Origin: UBA9732 sp963649615
Lineage (GTDB): Bacteria > Spirochaetota > Spirochaetia > Sphaerochaetales > Sphaerochaetaceae
NCBI GenBank assembly: GCA_963649615.1
Contig: CAVJIN010000003.1
Location: 7,212-71,211 of the forward strand
Length of the DNA: 64,000 bases
Direction of reading: 5' to 3'
The translations under genes were made by a program, and so were the position numbers. Below the pieces are notes generated by a model, which saw nothing but the letters and a program-made list of their open reading frames with translations, was not told the DNA's origin and ran no database searches. Of this stretch, positions 42,052 through 51,682 are shown piece by piece; position 1 is the stretch's first letter, and each line of letters opens with the position of its first letter.

Positions 42052-42804
42052 TTAAAAAGGTAACACCAACTCAGATATCGGGATAAAGCAGATTCCTAGA
42101 AGAAGTGCAATAATTGTCATATTTCTAGATCCGCTCTTTCGTGCAGCTGGCCATAGTTCGTCAAAAGAGATGAAAATCAATATACCAGAAACCAAAGCCA
42201 TACAAGCATTAAGTCCTGTTTGAGCTGCATTTCCAGTTAAGACCAGTAGCCCAAGTAGGGCTCCAAGTGGCTGAGAAAGTCCAACTAGTACTGCATTGAG
42301 GATTGCTTTGCACTTGCTCTCTCCTGCCGACATGAGAGAAACACACAAGGTGGCTCCAATTGGCACGTTATGAATTGCAATACCAAGGGCCATACTGAGC
42401 CCAAGTCGCAAGTCCGATTCCACAGCAACCCCAGTTGCAATGCCTTCAATAACGTTATGCAAAATCAAAGCAATGACCATACCGTGAGAGATTGTATTAC
42501 TATGAGAACATTCACACTCATTTATATAATGACCTGGTTCTTCCTCCTCTTCATGATGATGAGGAAAAAGCAAGTCAAGAGCCAATGATAAAAAGGCTCC
42601 AGCTATCATTAAAACCAAAGATAAAGAAGTTCCAATTGTTTCAAAAGAATCTGGAAGCATCTCTCCTAGAGAAATCATCAACATAATGCCTGTTGCAAAT
42701 GCTAAAGAAAAAGACTGGAATGTTTTTCCTTTAACCCTACTTGCTAAAACAGCACCAAGGGTTGTAGAAAGACCTGCTACAAGAGTTACTAAAAACGCCG
42801 TCAT
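42052..42804 (-). CDS. ZIP-family divalent metal transporter
   Basis: A 250-residue membrane protein with about eight segments. The paired metal-site motifs HNVIEGIATG and HNVPIGA are present, and the cytoplasmic loop holds a metal-binding PHHHEEEEEPGH cluster. It likely imports zinc, iron or manganese. It begins 11 bases after an MFS gene, with which it may be cotranscribed. A second, distinct ZIP protein is at 61980-62756. Confidence 0.88.
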   Translation of the reverse strand: MTAFLVTLVAGLSTTLGAVLASRVKGKTFQSFSLAFATGIMLMISLGEMLPDSFETIGTSLSLVLMIAGAFLSLALDLLFPHHHEEEEEPGHYINECECSHSNTISHGMVIALILHNVIEGIATGVAVESDLRLGLSMALGIAIHNVPIGATLCVSLMSAGESKCKAILNAVLVGLSQPLGALLGLLVLTGNAAQTGLNACMALVSGILIFISFDELWPAARKSGSRNMTIIALLLGICFIPISELVLPF

Positions 42805-42815
42805 TTTACACCTCT

Positions 42816-43982
42816 TTAAAGTTTGTTTAATTCGTTGGTTGCTGTTAATCTCTTTCTAAAAACTAAGAACAAGACAAAAGCAATTGCCGGGAAGATAGCA
42901 TAAGAAGCAAACAAGGTTGGGTAACCAAAAGAATCAATTACAAAGCCTCCTGCTAAAGTTCCTAGCATCTCTGGGAAGTTAGTAGCAATTGCCCAATACA
43001 GGCTCATTGCCAAAGAATAATGGTCTTTATTCACATTTTGAGCTATGAATTTTGTGGCACCAATATGTAAAGCTCCAAAGTTAAATGAGTGAAGCATAGC
43101 AGCAAAAATGCAAGCCGTAGTAGTTGGGAAAAACCTATAAATAAGAAGCCTTATACTTAAAGCCAAGGCTGACATAGTCATTAATGTATAAGGATTAGCT
43201 TTTCCTTTTTGAATAAGTCTTCCTCCAACAATTAGCATTATAAATTCAGAGGCAGCCCCCAGAGCAACAACGAAAGAGAATTTACTTCCAAGATTGAGAT
43301 GTTCGATAAAATAAGAAGAAAGCATCTTGTCTACAACAGATTCAGAAATTCTTGTAAGGAACACAATACCTAGTAGTATATAGAACTTAGAATTAAACCA
43401 GTTAAAAGAAAAAAATTTTTCCTTTTTTGAAGATTCAATCTTTGTTTTATCTTCTTGAGGAGAAAGAGCTGCAGCAATAAAGAAAAGAAGAAGCGCAATT
43501 CCAATTACAAGAGATATAGATTTGTTGTTAGTTTCATCTGGAATACCTGTAAGCCCAAAGAAAACGAGGCTTACAACAAAGCCTAACGTTCCCATTGCTC
43601 TAGCTATTCCATATTTTAAGGAATCTCCTTTTAGAACTCTGTTTTGATATCCATCATTCATTGGATTGAGGGTCCAAAAACAGGCTGAAGCTACAAAAAA
43701 AGCAAAAAATGTGATAAATAGGCTATTGTTCAGCGCGGATACAATAAAACCTAAAGATCCAATAGCCATAACAAAGAATAATAATTTTGTCTTTTTAGTT
43801 TTGTCTGCAAGGATGCAAAAAAGTACGGGGAAAAAAATTGATGCTGCCTGTCCTACAGCATCTATTATTCCAACTAAAGAATAAGAATATCCTTTATTTC
43901 TTAAAAATAGTTGAGTATATGGGGAAATTGAACTAACGGCAGATTGCAAAAAGAAATTAACAAAAAACAAACGAAACAGCAT
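42816..43982 (-). CDS. Major facilitator superfamily transporter (MFS_1_like)
   Basis: A 388-residue transporter with 12 hydrophobic segments. The first-loop region ILADKTKKTKLL matches the conserved MFS loop 2-3, and the overall look (PYTQLFLRNKGYSYSLVGIIDAVGQ) resembles the LacY/NupG-like MFS_1_like subgroup, whose members move sugars or nucleosides. The substrate cannot be determined. It precedes the ZIP gene on the same strand. Confidence 0.78.
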   Translation of the reverse strand: MLFRLFFVNFFLQSAVSSISPYTQLFLRNKGYSYSLVGIIDAVGQAASIFFPVLFCILADKTKKTKLLFFVMAIGSLGFIVSALNNSLFITFFAFFVASACFWTLNPMNDGYQNRVLKGDSLKYGIARAMGTLGFVVSLVFFGLTGIPDETNNKSISLVIGIALLLFFIAAALSPQEDKTKIESSKKEKFFSFNWFNSKFYILLGIVFLTRISESVVDKMLSSYFIEHLNLGSKFSFVVALGAASEFIMLIVGGRLIQKGKANPYTLMTMSALALSIRLLIYRFFPTTTACIFAAMLHSFNFGALHIGATKFIAQNVNKDHYSLAMSLYWAIATNFPEMLGTLAGGFVIDSFGYPTLFASYAIFPAIAFVLFLVFRKRLTATNELNKL

Positions 43983-44032
43983 GCGCTAATTATCGTGATT
44001 TCTTATTTTCTAAACAAGAGTTTTACATAAAA

Positions 44033-44066
44033 ATTGGGAGCTGTAACGAACGCTACAGCTCCCAAT
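44033..44066 (-). terminator. Intrinsic terminator after the sugar ABC ATPase gene
   Basis: A 13-bp perfect stem (ATTGGGAGCTGTA with TACAGCTCCCAAT) and an 8-base loop. On the minus strand it is followed by TTTTTATG. It separates the ATPase gene from the downstream MFS gene. Confidence 0.88.
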
Positions 44067-44088
44067 CCCCTTTTTATTGTTCCTTCTT

Positions 44089-45183
44089 TTAGCGAATAGC
44101 TAGTTCAGTATCAAGATCAAAGAATTTTGCTTTTTCCATGTTTGGAACGAGAGAAATTGTCTCATCAACCTTAACAATTACAGAAGGTTCAATCTTTCCT
44201 GTAATTTGGTTCTTAGAAGTTGAAACAAAAACGTGGGTTTCTGAACCAAGAGGTTCTACAACAGAAACTGTTCCGTTAATTGTTGAATCTGCTACAGGAT
44301 TTTCTGAATATGAAACATCTTCAGGTCTAATTCCAAATGTAACCTTCTTGCCTGCATAAGCCTTCAGAAGCTTTGCTTGAGCAGGAGTAACCTTGAGGCG
44401 GAAATTGCCTTCATTTATGTAGACATCCTCTCCCTGTGCTTCAACATCACAAACCATAAAGTTCATTGGAGGAGATCCAATAAAGCCAGCAACAAACTTG
44501 TTATCTGGATTATTATACAACTCAAGAGGTCCACCAATCTGCTGAATAACACCAAGTTTCATAACAACAATCTTGTCTGCCATGGTTAAAGCTTCAACCT
44601 GGTCATGTGTAACATAAATCATTGTTGCCTGAAGTCTGTTGTGCAAACCAGAAATCTCTGCTCTCATCTGAACACGAAGCTTAGCATCAAGGTTTGAAAG
44701 TGGTTCGTCAAACAAGAAGACTTTTGGCTTTCTAACAATTGCACGTCCTACAGCAACACGCTGTCTCTGTCCACCAGAAAGTGCTTTTGGTTTTCTGTCA
44801 AGCAGTTCCTCAATGTCAAGAATCTTTGCTGCTTCACGAACACGAGCATCAATTTCCTCTTTAGGGAACTTGCGGATCTTAAGTCCAAATGCCATGTTGT
44901 CATAGACAGTCATGTGTGGGTACAAAGCATAGTTCTGGAAGACCATTGCTATGTCTCTGTCTTTTGGTGGAACGTCATTTACAAGCTTTCCATCAATGTA
45001 AAGTTCTCCACTGGAAATGTCTTCCAGTCCAGCGACCATACGAAGGGTAGTTGACTTACCGCAGCCAGAAGGGCCAACGAGTACGACAAACTCTTTGTCT
45101 TTGATCTCAATATTGACATCATTGACAGCCTTTACTCCTCCATCGTAGATCTTGCAGATGTTTTTCAGTAATACTTCTGCCAT
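44089..45183 (-). CDS. ugpC: Carbohydrate ABC transporter ATPase, UgpC/MsmK type
   Basis: Energising subunit for CUT1 sugar importers, 364 residues. Walker A GPSGCGKST, the ABC signature LSGGQRQRVAVGRA, Walker B VFLFDEPLSNLDAKLR, and the H-loop VTHDQ are followed by the C-terminal TOBE/regulatory domain typical of MalK-like subunits. Start ATG 45183 has GGAGG 7 bases upstream. It stands alone with its own terminator, so it probably serves several sugar permeases encoded elsewhere, as MsmK does in other bacteria. Confidence 0.92.
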   Translation of the reverse strand: MAEVLLKNICKIYDGGVKAVNDVNIEIKDKEFVVLVGPSGCGKSTTLRMVAGLEDISSGELYIDGKLVNDVPPKDRDIAMVFQNYALYPHMTVYDNMAFGLKIRKFPKEEIDARVREAAKILDIEELLDRKPKALSGGQRQRVAVGRAIVRKPKVFLFDEPLSNLDAKLRVQMRAEISGLHNRLQATMIYVTHDQVEALTMADKIVVMKLGVIQQIGGPLELYNNPDNKFVAGFIGSPPMNFMVCDVEAQGEDVYINEGNFRLKVTPAQAKLLKAYAGKKVTFGIRPEDVSYSENPVADSTINGTVSVVEPLGSETHVFVSTSKNQITGKIEPSVIVKVDETISLVPNMEKAKFFDLDTELAIR

Positions 45184-45256
45184 TGAAACCTCCAAGGTTT
45201 TATCTTATCTGTGAAATCATACACCAGCATTCACCTGCTGTAAACAAGAATTTTCC

Positions 45257-45544
45257 TTATTCTTCTTCCTTTGAGTCTTTAGCATATGAGAGTGCTCTCA
45301 TTGCATTGTCAAACTTCTGGAATTTTCCATTTTTTAAGTGAACAACAACTCTTGTCCCTTGGTTTCCACTAACCTTTACAACGTACTCTGTTGCTTCAAG
45401 TTTAGTCTTAAAATACTTAATAACTTTTTCACTTCCCTGACGCTTTACGCCCCAGCCTTTTCCTTGAACCCAAAGCAATTCATGGACATCTTTTGGTTCT
45501 TTCTTTACATCAACTTCTTCTACTTTATCTTTTGCGGTTGCCAT
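45257..45544 (-). CDS. DUF2188 domain protein
   Basis: A 95-residue soluble protein. The pattern GWGVKRQGSEKVIKYFKTKL with VVVHLKNGKFQ matches the DUF2188 fold, a small two-repeat unit of unknown role. The N-terminal 20 residues are charged and likely flexible. It sits between opp genes and the sugar ATPase, separated from both by spacers, and its function is not known. Confidence 0.75.
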   Translation of the reverse strand: MATAKDKVEEVDVKKEPKDVHELLWVQGKGWGVKRQGSEKVIKYFKTKLEATEYVVKVSGNQGTRVVVHLKNGKFQKFDNAMRALSYAKDSKEEE

Positions 45545-45580
45545 AGGCTTAATCCTCCTTCTAACAGTCTAGCACACAAA

Positions 45581-45625
45581 AAAAAGACCCGCAACAAAAG
45601 TTGTAATACTAAGTTGCGAGCCTTT
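45581..45625 (-). terminator. Intrinsic terminator after oppA
   Basis: Minus strand: AAAAGGCTCGCAAC, a 17-base loop, then GTTGCGGGTCTTTTTTTT. The 14-bp stem has two G-U-type pairs and is followed by eight T residues. Confidence 0.8.
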
Positions 45626-45653
45626 TAATGCCTATTTAATAATGGCAAATCAA

Positions 45654-47399
45654 TTATCTACCAAACTGGCAATCGTTGTTTCCAGAAGAGGTAATCCACA
45701 TCTCAAGCATGTTGATTGGGTCGTTAAAGTCTGCAATCCAACCTTCACGTGCAAAGTCAAAGTTACCGTTCTTTCTCTCCTGAAGGAAGACATTCCAGTC
45801 TTGCTGCTGAATCTTAAGATCTATGCCAACTGCAGCAAGGTCCTGCTGAATAGATTCTGCAACTGCAACGTGCACAGATGTTGGGTTGGTAAGGTATGTG
45901 AGGCTAATAGGTGTCTCAGAGGAAAGCTTACCATCAACAAACTTGTAACCAGCTGCTTCAAGAAGAGCAATTGCCTTAGCTGTTGTGCCGGCTGGATCAT
46001 TGTTAATTGCGTAAGCATCAAAGTAACCATCTTCTGCACTTGCCTTGAAGATACCGCCATTACCATCTGCCATACCAAGAGGGATGAAGGAGTTAGCTGC
46101 AACCTGTCCTGTCTGGCCAATTGTCTCACAAATGTAGTCGCGGTCAATAAGAATGGAGAATGCCTCTCTTACACAAGCTGCCTGAGCTACTGTCATTCCT
46201 TCAAAGAGTGAACTCTTGCAGTTAAATGCTACGTAGTAAGTTCCAAGTTCATCAACAATGTGGAACTCTGAGTTTCCAGAAGCAAGAAGATCTGCAATTG
46301 CATCTGTTGGTACAGAGTCAGCAAGATCAAGGTCTCCTGCATTGTATGCAGCATAGATTGCATTGTCGTCTGCTGAAAGCATGAATTCAATCTTGTTGAT
46401 TGTAACGCTATCTGCATCATACCAGTACGGGTTCTTCTCGTATGTCATAGAAACATCGTGATTCCAACCTGTGCAAACAAATGGTCCGTTTGATACGAAT
46501 CCAGCTTCCTGACACCATCCGCCTGGGCTTGTCTTCCAATCTGAGTAAGACTCAACTGCAGACTGCTTGACTGGGAAGAATGTTGGGAAAGCCATAAGGT
46601 CTTCCATGTATGCACATGGAGCAGAAAGTGTGAAGACCAATGTGACATCGTCAACTGCAACAACATTTACACCTTCTTCTGTTTCATAGCCATCAAAGCC
46701 ACTGAACATATATGCATAGTCAGCACCAGTTTCAGCTGAAGAAGCACGCTTCCAAGAGTAGACAAAGTCAGATGCTGTGAGATCTGAACCGTCTGACCAC
46801 TTAAGACCGCTCTTAAGTGTTACTGTGTAAACAAGGCCATCGTCAGAGACAGTGTAACCTGTTGCACAAGCTGGAGAGGTCTTACCTGTTGAATCATAGG
46901 TATAAAGGCCAGAGAAAGAAGCTGCTGCAAGACATGCACCATCAACTGTGCTGTTTAGTGCTGGATCAAGATAATCTGGCTCGGATGCAAGGCATACACG
47001 AAGTACGTCAGAACCGTTTGCAAGTTTTGTGTACTGGAAGAACTTTGTTGCAAATGGGTTGCTGTAAACGCCAGAGACATAGCTCTTGAGCATATAAACA
47101 TCATTATAATAAAAAAGAGGAATGACGCAGTAAGTAGACATGAGAATGTCTTCAGCTTCATGCATCATCTCAGCTCTCTTTGCAGAGTCTGTTTCAGACT
47201 TAATTGCTACAATGAGGTCGTCATAGGTGCTCCACTCTGTAAGTGGGTCTACGTAGTCTGCTCCAACATTCTCTTCAGGATCTATGACCAATGTTGAAGT
47301 TGATGATGATGTTGCTTTGCTTGCTTCTGCAGCACCAGCACAGAAAGCATAGGAGCAAATCACTATCAGTACTAGAAAAATAGATAGAGCTTTTTTCAT
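45654..47399 (-). CDS. oppA: Peptide ABC transporter substrate-binding protein, circularly permuted
   Basis: Periplasmic receptor of the Opp peptide importer, 581 residues with an export signal (MKKALSIFLVLIVICSYAFC). The main body in normal order starts at about residue 131 (DVLRVCLASEPDYLDPALNS) and includes LKSGLKWSDGSDLTASDFVYSWKRA, but it stops at residue 581 right after MWITSSGNNDCQFGR, where family members continue with a further 80-90 residues. Those missing residues are found instead at about 52-126 (EWSTYDDLIVAIKSETDSAK, then a VIPLFYYND strand). This is a circular permutation. The start ATG 47399 has AAGGAG upstream; the longer frame has none. The gene follows oppF after a 162-base spacer. 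Confidence 0.9.
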   Translation of the reverse strand: MKKALSIFLVLIVICSYAFCAGAAEASKATSSSTSTLVIDPEENVGADYVDPLTEWSTYDDLIVAIKSETDSAKRAEMMHEAEDILMSTYCVIPLFYYNDVYMLKSYVSGVYSNPFATKFFQYTKLANGSDVLRVCLASEPDYLDPALNSTVDGACLAAASFSGLYTYDSTGKTSPACATGYTVSDDGLVYTVTLKSGLKWSDGSDLTASDFVYSWKRASSAETGADYAYMFSGFDGYETEEGVNVVAVDDVTLVFTLSAPCAYMEDLMAFPTFFPVKQSAVESYSDWKTSPGGWCQEAGFVSNGPFVCTGWNHDVSMTYEKNPYWYDADSVTINKIEFMLSADDNAIYAAYNAGDLDLADSVPTDAIADLLASGNSEFHIVDELGTYYVAFNCKSSLFEGMTVAQAACVREAFSILIDRDYICETIGQTGQVAANSFIPLGMADGNGGIFKASAEDGYFDAYAINNDPAGTTAKAIALLEAAGYKFVDGKLSSETPISLTYLTNPTSVHVAVAESIQQDLAAVGIDLKIQQQDWNVFLQERKNGNFDFAREGWIADFNDPINMLEMWITSSGNNDCQFGR

Positions 47400-47459
47400 T
47401 GTGTTTCTCCTTAAAAATAATTTTTCGATAGGTTTATAGTTTTCGCAAAAAAAACGCAA

Positions 47460-47560
47460 TAGTTTTTTTGCATTTTTTGCAAAAATATTCGGTTTATATT
47501 CAGAATTAGTGCATATTACAACAAAAGGTATTGTGCATTTTTATTCATCTTTGCATATGT
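47460..47560 (-). promoter_or_regulatory. TGCAT-rich region upstream of oppA with an ARG-box-like site
   Basis: The spacer between oppF and oppA holds TGCATA at 47510 and 47552, TGCATT at 47534, and a TTTTTGCA/TGCAAAAA inverted repeat near 47466-47485. The string GCATTTTTATTCAT (47535-47548) closely matches the ArgR/AhrC ARG box. Similar hexamers occur in front of oppB. This may be a separate promoter or control site for oppA. Confidence 0.4.
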
Positions 47561-47561
47561 A

Positions 47562-48554
47562 TTACATTACATGACAAGCTACTTGATGCCCTGGAGCTCT
47601 GTCTGTCAATTCTGGCATACTTTGGGAACATTTATCACACGCATAACGGCATCTTGTTCTAAATGGACACCCTTGTGGCATATTAAGTGGACTTGGGACA
47701 TCCCCTTCAAGAACAATACGCTGACGACTGCGAGCAATATCGGGATCCGGAATAGGCACGGCAGAGATTAAGGATTGCGTGTATGGATGTATTGGGTGGT
47801 TGTTGATTTCATCTGCGTCTGCAATTTCAACTATCTTGCCCAAATACATGACTGCAATACGTTTAGAGATGTGGTGAACAACCAAGAGATCGTGGGCAAT
47901 GAAGAGATAAGCAACACCAAGTTTAGCTTGAAGGTCTTCAAACATGTTGACCACTTGGGCTTGGATTGAGACATCTAGAGCAGAAACAGGCTCATCACAC
48001 ACGATAAACTTTGGGTTAACTGCTAATGCACGTGCAATTCCAATTCTCTGGCGTTGCCCTCCAGAGAACTCGTGAGCGTATCGTCTTGCATGCTCCGCAT
48101 TAAGCCCTACGTAGTCCATCAATTGTAGGATTTTCTCTCGGCGTTCAGCCCTGTTGGAGTAGAGTCCGTGAACATCAAGAGGCTCTCCAATGATATCTTC
48201 AACTGTCATTCTAGGATCCAAGGAAGAGTATGGATCTTGGAATACCATTTGCATATTCTTTCTCATTTGAGGAAGATTTTTCTTGGTTACAAGTTCTCCA
48301 TTAAAAAGAATTTCACCAGAAGTTGGCTCATAAAGATGAAGCAAAGAACGACCTACTGTTGTCTTTCCACAGCCTGATTCGCCAACAAGTCCTAAAGTTT
48401 CACCGTTATCAATGGAAAATGAGACATCATCCACAGCTTTAAGATATTGTTTGCTAAAAAGACCAGTATGAACTTCAAAGTATTGTTTGAGATGCTTTAC
48501 TTCAACCAATGGGACGTTTTTTTTGTCTTTTGTTTTGTCTGCTAGGTCGCTCAT
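47562..48554 (-). CDS. oppF: Oligopeptide ABC transporter ATPase OppF
   Basis: Second ATPase of the importer, 330 residues. Walker A is GESGCGKTT, the signature is FSGGQRQRIGIARAL, and Walker B is FIVCDEPVSALD. The C-terminal oligo_HPY region with CPFRTRCRYACDKC supplies cysteines for an iron-sulfur or zinc site. Its ATG overlaps the oppD stop as ATGA. Confidence 0.94.
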   Translation of the reverse strand: MSDLADKTKDKKNVPLVEVKHLKQYFEVHTGLFSKQYLKAVDDVSFSIDNGETLGLVGESGCGKTTVGRSLLHLYEPTSGEILFNGELVTKKNLPQMRKNMQMVFQDPYSSLDPRMTVEDIIGEPLDVHGLYSNRAERREKILQLMDYVGLNAEHARRYAHEFSGGQRQRIGIARALAVNPKFIVCDEPVSALDVSIQAQVVNMFEDLQAKLGVAYLFIAHDLLVVHHISKRIAVMYLGKIVEIADADEINNHPIHPYTQSLISAVPIPDPDIARSRQRIVLEGDVPSPLNMPQGCPFRTRCRYACDKCSQSMPELTDRAPGHQVACHVM

Positions 48555-49609
48555 ACAGCACCTCCTTCAACCATCTCTTTTATATTCAACCAACAAGAGG
48601 CTTTATGGTCTTCGTTTATCCAAATTTCCTCTGGCATTTGATTAAGACAAATCTTCATACATTGTTCGCAACGAGCACAGAAAGAGCATCCTTTTGGCAA
48701 ATTTAGAATGTTAATTGGTGTTCCCGGAATTGGAACAAGGCGTTCCTTCATGTTGTTTACATTTGGAATTGAACGTAATAGCCCTTTTGTGTATTCATGC
48801 TTTGGATTGTAGAAAATCTCACGGCCTGTTCCTCGTTCACAAACTCTTCCTCCATACATAACAATAATGTTGTCACAAAGTTCTGCAATAACGCCAAGGT
48901 CATGAGTAACAAGAATAACTGCCATTCCAAGTTTCTTTTGAAGATCTTGAATCAATTCAAGGATTTGCGCCTGAATTGTAACATCTAAAGCCGTTGTAGG
49001 TTCATCTGCTATAAGAAGATCCGGCTCACAAGCTAGAGCCATTGCAATCATAACTCTCTGGCGCATTCCACCAGAAAGCTCATGTGGATACTGACGCAAA
49101 CGTCTTTCAGGCTCATTAATACCTACTAATTGGAGAAGCTCAACAGCACGAGCTGAGGCCTCTTTACCCTTTTTGTCAGTATGTAAACTGATGGCCTCTT
49201 TAAGTTGGTTTCCAATTGTAAAGACAGGATTTAGGCTAGTCATTGGATCTTGGAAGATGATTGAACAGCACTTGCCTCTGAAGTGACAGAGCTTTCTTTC
49301 ATTCCATTTTGTAATATCTTCACCCTTGTAGAGGATACTACCTCCTGTAATTTTTCCCGTGTCAGCAAGAATTTGCATGATGGAGTATGCGGTAACACTC
49401 TTACCTGAGCCGGACTCACCCACTATTCCCAAAATCTCACCTTCATCCAAATTGAAAGAGATTCCATTGACAGCATGAACCTCACCGGAATCTGTAAAAA
49501 AGGAGGTGTGAAGGTCATTTACGCTAATTAAATGTTGTTTTTCAGCTTGAGTCATTTGTTCTGCACTCTGACCACTTGCAGTTGCACTGGCATGAAATTT
49601 AAATTGCAT
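48551..49609 (-). CDS. oppD: Oligopeptide ABC transporter ATPase OppD
   Basis: First ATPase of the importer, 352 residues. Walker A GESGSGKSV, signature LSGGMRQRVMIAMAL, Walker B LLIADEPTTALD, and the C-terminal CSFCARCEQCMKIC cluster are seen. An extra alanine/glutamine-rich N-terminus of about 25 residues precedes the ABC domain. ATG 49609 has AGGAGGAG 6 bases upstream. It lies 11 bases after oppC. Confidence 0.94.
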   Translation of the reverse strand: MQFKFHASATASGQSAEQMTQAEKQHLISVNDLHTSFFTDSGEVHAVNGISFNLDEGEILGIVGESGSGKSVTAYSIMQILADTGKITGGSILYKGEDITKWNERKLCHFRGKCCSIIFQDPMTSLNPVFTIGNQLKEAISLHTDKKGKEASARAVELLQLVGINEPERRLRQYPHELSGGMRQRVMIAMALACEPDLLIADEPTTALDVTIQAQILELIQDLQKKLGMAVILVTHDLGVIAELCDNIIVMYGGRVCERGTGREIFYNPKHEYTKGLLRSIPNVNNMKERLVPIPGTPINILNLPKGCSFCARCEQCMKICLNQMPEEIWINEDHKASCWLNIKEMVEGGAV

Positions 49610-49620
49610 TTCTTCTCCTC

Positions 49621-50700
49621 CTATTTCTTAAGTTTTGGGTCAAATGCGTCTCTAAGTCCATCTCCCAAAAGATTTAAACTTAAGACAATAAGACAAATCA
49701 TCAACGCAGGAAAGATCAATTTATATGGATAATTTTGAAGTCCACCTCGCGCAGAATTTGCCAAAGAGCCAAGAGATGGCATTGGGGCTTGCACTCCAAG
49801 GCCAATAAAGCTCAAATAGCTCTCTGTAAAAATTGCTGACGGAATCTGCAGCGCCGTTGAAATAATAATTACAGACAAGCAGTTAGGAAGCATATGCTTT
49901 GTGATTATCATCTTGGTAGGCGTACCTATTGATTTAGAAGCCAAGATATACTCATTTTCTTTAATAGAAAGAATTTGGCCCCTGATAAGTCTAGCCATAC
50001 CAACCCAATACAACAACGCAAAAACTATAAAAAGCGATATCATATTCGTCCCCAAAGAGCTTAAAAACGACCCGCTTTTTAGCTTTAGCACACTCTGAAG
50101 CACCACACTAAGCAAGATAACTATAAGGGTATCCGGCAACGAATAAATGACATCAACAATACGCATCATGATAAGGTCAACTTTTCCACCCAGATATCCA
50201 GAAACACTCCCATATATCATCCCGATAACAAGAACGATGATAGAAGCAAAGAATCCAACAAACAGAGAGACTCTAGTTCCGTATATAACCCTAATAAAAT
50301 AGTCACGACACTGCTCATCTGTTCCAAAAATGTGTGGAAAGCGTGATCCCCCAGCTTCCATATACTGTTGTTCCAGTTTACTGTAGGTAAATGGGGCAAG
50401 GTTTTTTGCCCCTTTGTCTCTAACTCCATTAACGGAAAGAATTTCATCGTATCCGTAAGGAACAATCATAGGAGCAAAAATTATTAGTATCAAAATAAAA
50501 GCAAGAACAACTAAGCTACCAACAGCGAGAGGATTTTTTAGAAGTTTTCTAACCCCATCCTTAAAGAAAGAGGTACTTTCACTCATTACATCTTGCTGTC
50601 TTTTTTCTTCTTCTGTTGCCTTTTCAAACATTGAAGGGCTAAATTTTGACAAATCTAATTGTAAACTAAAAGGTTTTTTCTTTGGTGTAGCGTTTGTCAT
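49621..50700 (-). CDS. oppC: Oligopeptide ABC transporter permease OppC
   Basis: Inner-membrane channel subunit, 359 residues. A cytoplasmic N-terminus of about 60 residues precedes the first membrane helix, then the conserved GTDEQCRDYFIRVIYGTRVS segment, and the EAA loop (SIGTPTKMIITKHMLPN) that contacts the ATPases. ATG 50700 has GGAGGG upstream. It pairs with OppB. Confidence 0.93.
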   Translation of the reverse strand: MTNATPKKKPFSLQLDLSKFSPSMFEKATEEEKRQQDVMSESTSFFKDGVRKLLKNPLAVGSLVVLAFILILIIFAPMIVPYGYDEILSVNGVRDKGAKNLAPFTYSKLEQQYMEAGGSRFPHIFGTDEQCRDYFIRVIYGTRVSLFVGFFASIIVLVIGMIYGSVSGYLGGKVDLIMMRIVDVIYSLPDTLIVILLSVVLQSVLKLKSGSFLSSLGTNMISLFIVFALLYWVGMARLIRGQILSIKENEYILASKSIGTPTKMIITKHMLPNCLSVIIISTALQIPSAIFTESYLSFIGLGVQAPMPSLGSLANSARGGLQNYPYKLIFPALMICLIVLSLNLLGDGLRDAFDPKLKK

Positions 50701-50710
50701 ACTGCCCTCC

Positions 50711-51622
50711 TTACTCGTATTTAATTCTTGGATCTACTAGTTTATACAGCAAATCACATATCACATTTGCAACAACCATAAGGGTTGCAAGAAAAATTGT
50801 AGTTGCCATAATTAAAGTGTAATCCCTGTTGTTTATTGCACTTACAAACTTTGTTCCAATGCCACCAACGGTGAAAACTGTTTCAACAACCATTGAACCT
50901 GTGATGATATAAGCAATCTGAGGTCCAGCATAAGTGATAATAGGAATAAGAGAATTTCTGAGTGCATGTTTAAAGATAATTCTTCTTCTTGCAACACCTT
51001 TTGAACGTGCCGTTCTAATGTAATCTTGACTGAGAGCATCTAGCATACTGGTTTTTGCAAGACGTGTTGTATACGCCATTGGATATGCAGAAAGTGCAAT
51101 TACAGGAAGAAGATAGTGAGTTTCAGTTGCACTCCAAACAGGAATCCAACCAAGTTTGATAGAGAAAATAAGCAATAATAATGTAGCAAGCACAAAACTT
51201 GGAACGGCAGTGAATAAAGTTGAACAAAAAACAATAATTCTATCTGGCCACTTATTTCTCATGATAGCAGCAACACTTCCTAAAATAGTGCCAAAAATCA
51301 ACGCAATTGTAATGGCCATTAGACCTAATTTTGCTGAGGTTGGAAATGATTCTGCAAATATTGCCGATATTTCACGTCCATTTTTAAGAGAGACTCCAAA
51401 ATCTCCCTTGAGGATATTTTTCATATAATTGACAAATTGAGTCCAAAGAGGCTGATCTAAACCGTATCTAGCATTTAATGCGTCTATTGTTGCTTGCGAA
51501 AGAGCTTTTTCTCTGTTAAAAGGTCCACCCGGAACCGCATGCATTAGGAAGAAGGTTATGAAGCAAATAATGAAAATTGTTGCAATAGCAAGCAATATTC
51601 GTTTTATTACGTACCTAAGCAA
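50711..51622 (-). CDS. oppB: Oligopeptide ABC transporter permease OppB
   Basis: The other channel subunit, 303 residues with six membrane helices; the EAA loop reads ARSKGVARRRIIFKHALRNS. I set the start at TTG 51622 because AGGAGG lies exactly 6 bases before it and translation then begins with LRYVIKRILLAI, the normal family N-terminus. The frame extends to an ATG at 51682, but that region encodes an atypical basic extension and contains the ribosome site. It is the first gene of oppBCDF-A. Confidence 0.9.
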   Translation of the reverse strand: MLRYVIKRILLAIATIFIICFITFFLMHAVPGGPFNREKALSQATIDALNARYGLDQPLWTQFVNYMKNILKGDFGVSLKNGREISAIFAESFPTSAKLGLMAITIALIFGTILGSVAAIMRNKWPDRIIVFCSTLFTAVPSFVLATLLLLIFSIKLGWIPVWSATETHYLLPVIALSAYPMAYTTRLAKTSMLDALSQDYIRTARSKGVARRRIIFKHALRNSLIPIITYAGPQIAYIITGSMVVETVFTVGGIGTKFVSAINNRDYTLIMATTIFLATLMVVANVICDLLYKLVDPRIKYE

Positions 51623-51682
51623 AAGTCGCCTCCTATAATTATTTCTAACTAAAAAATTGAAACGATTTTGCTCTGAATTCAC

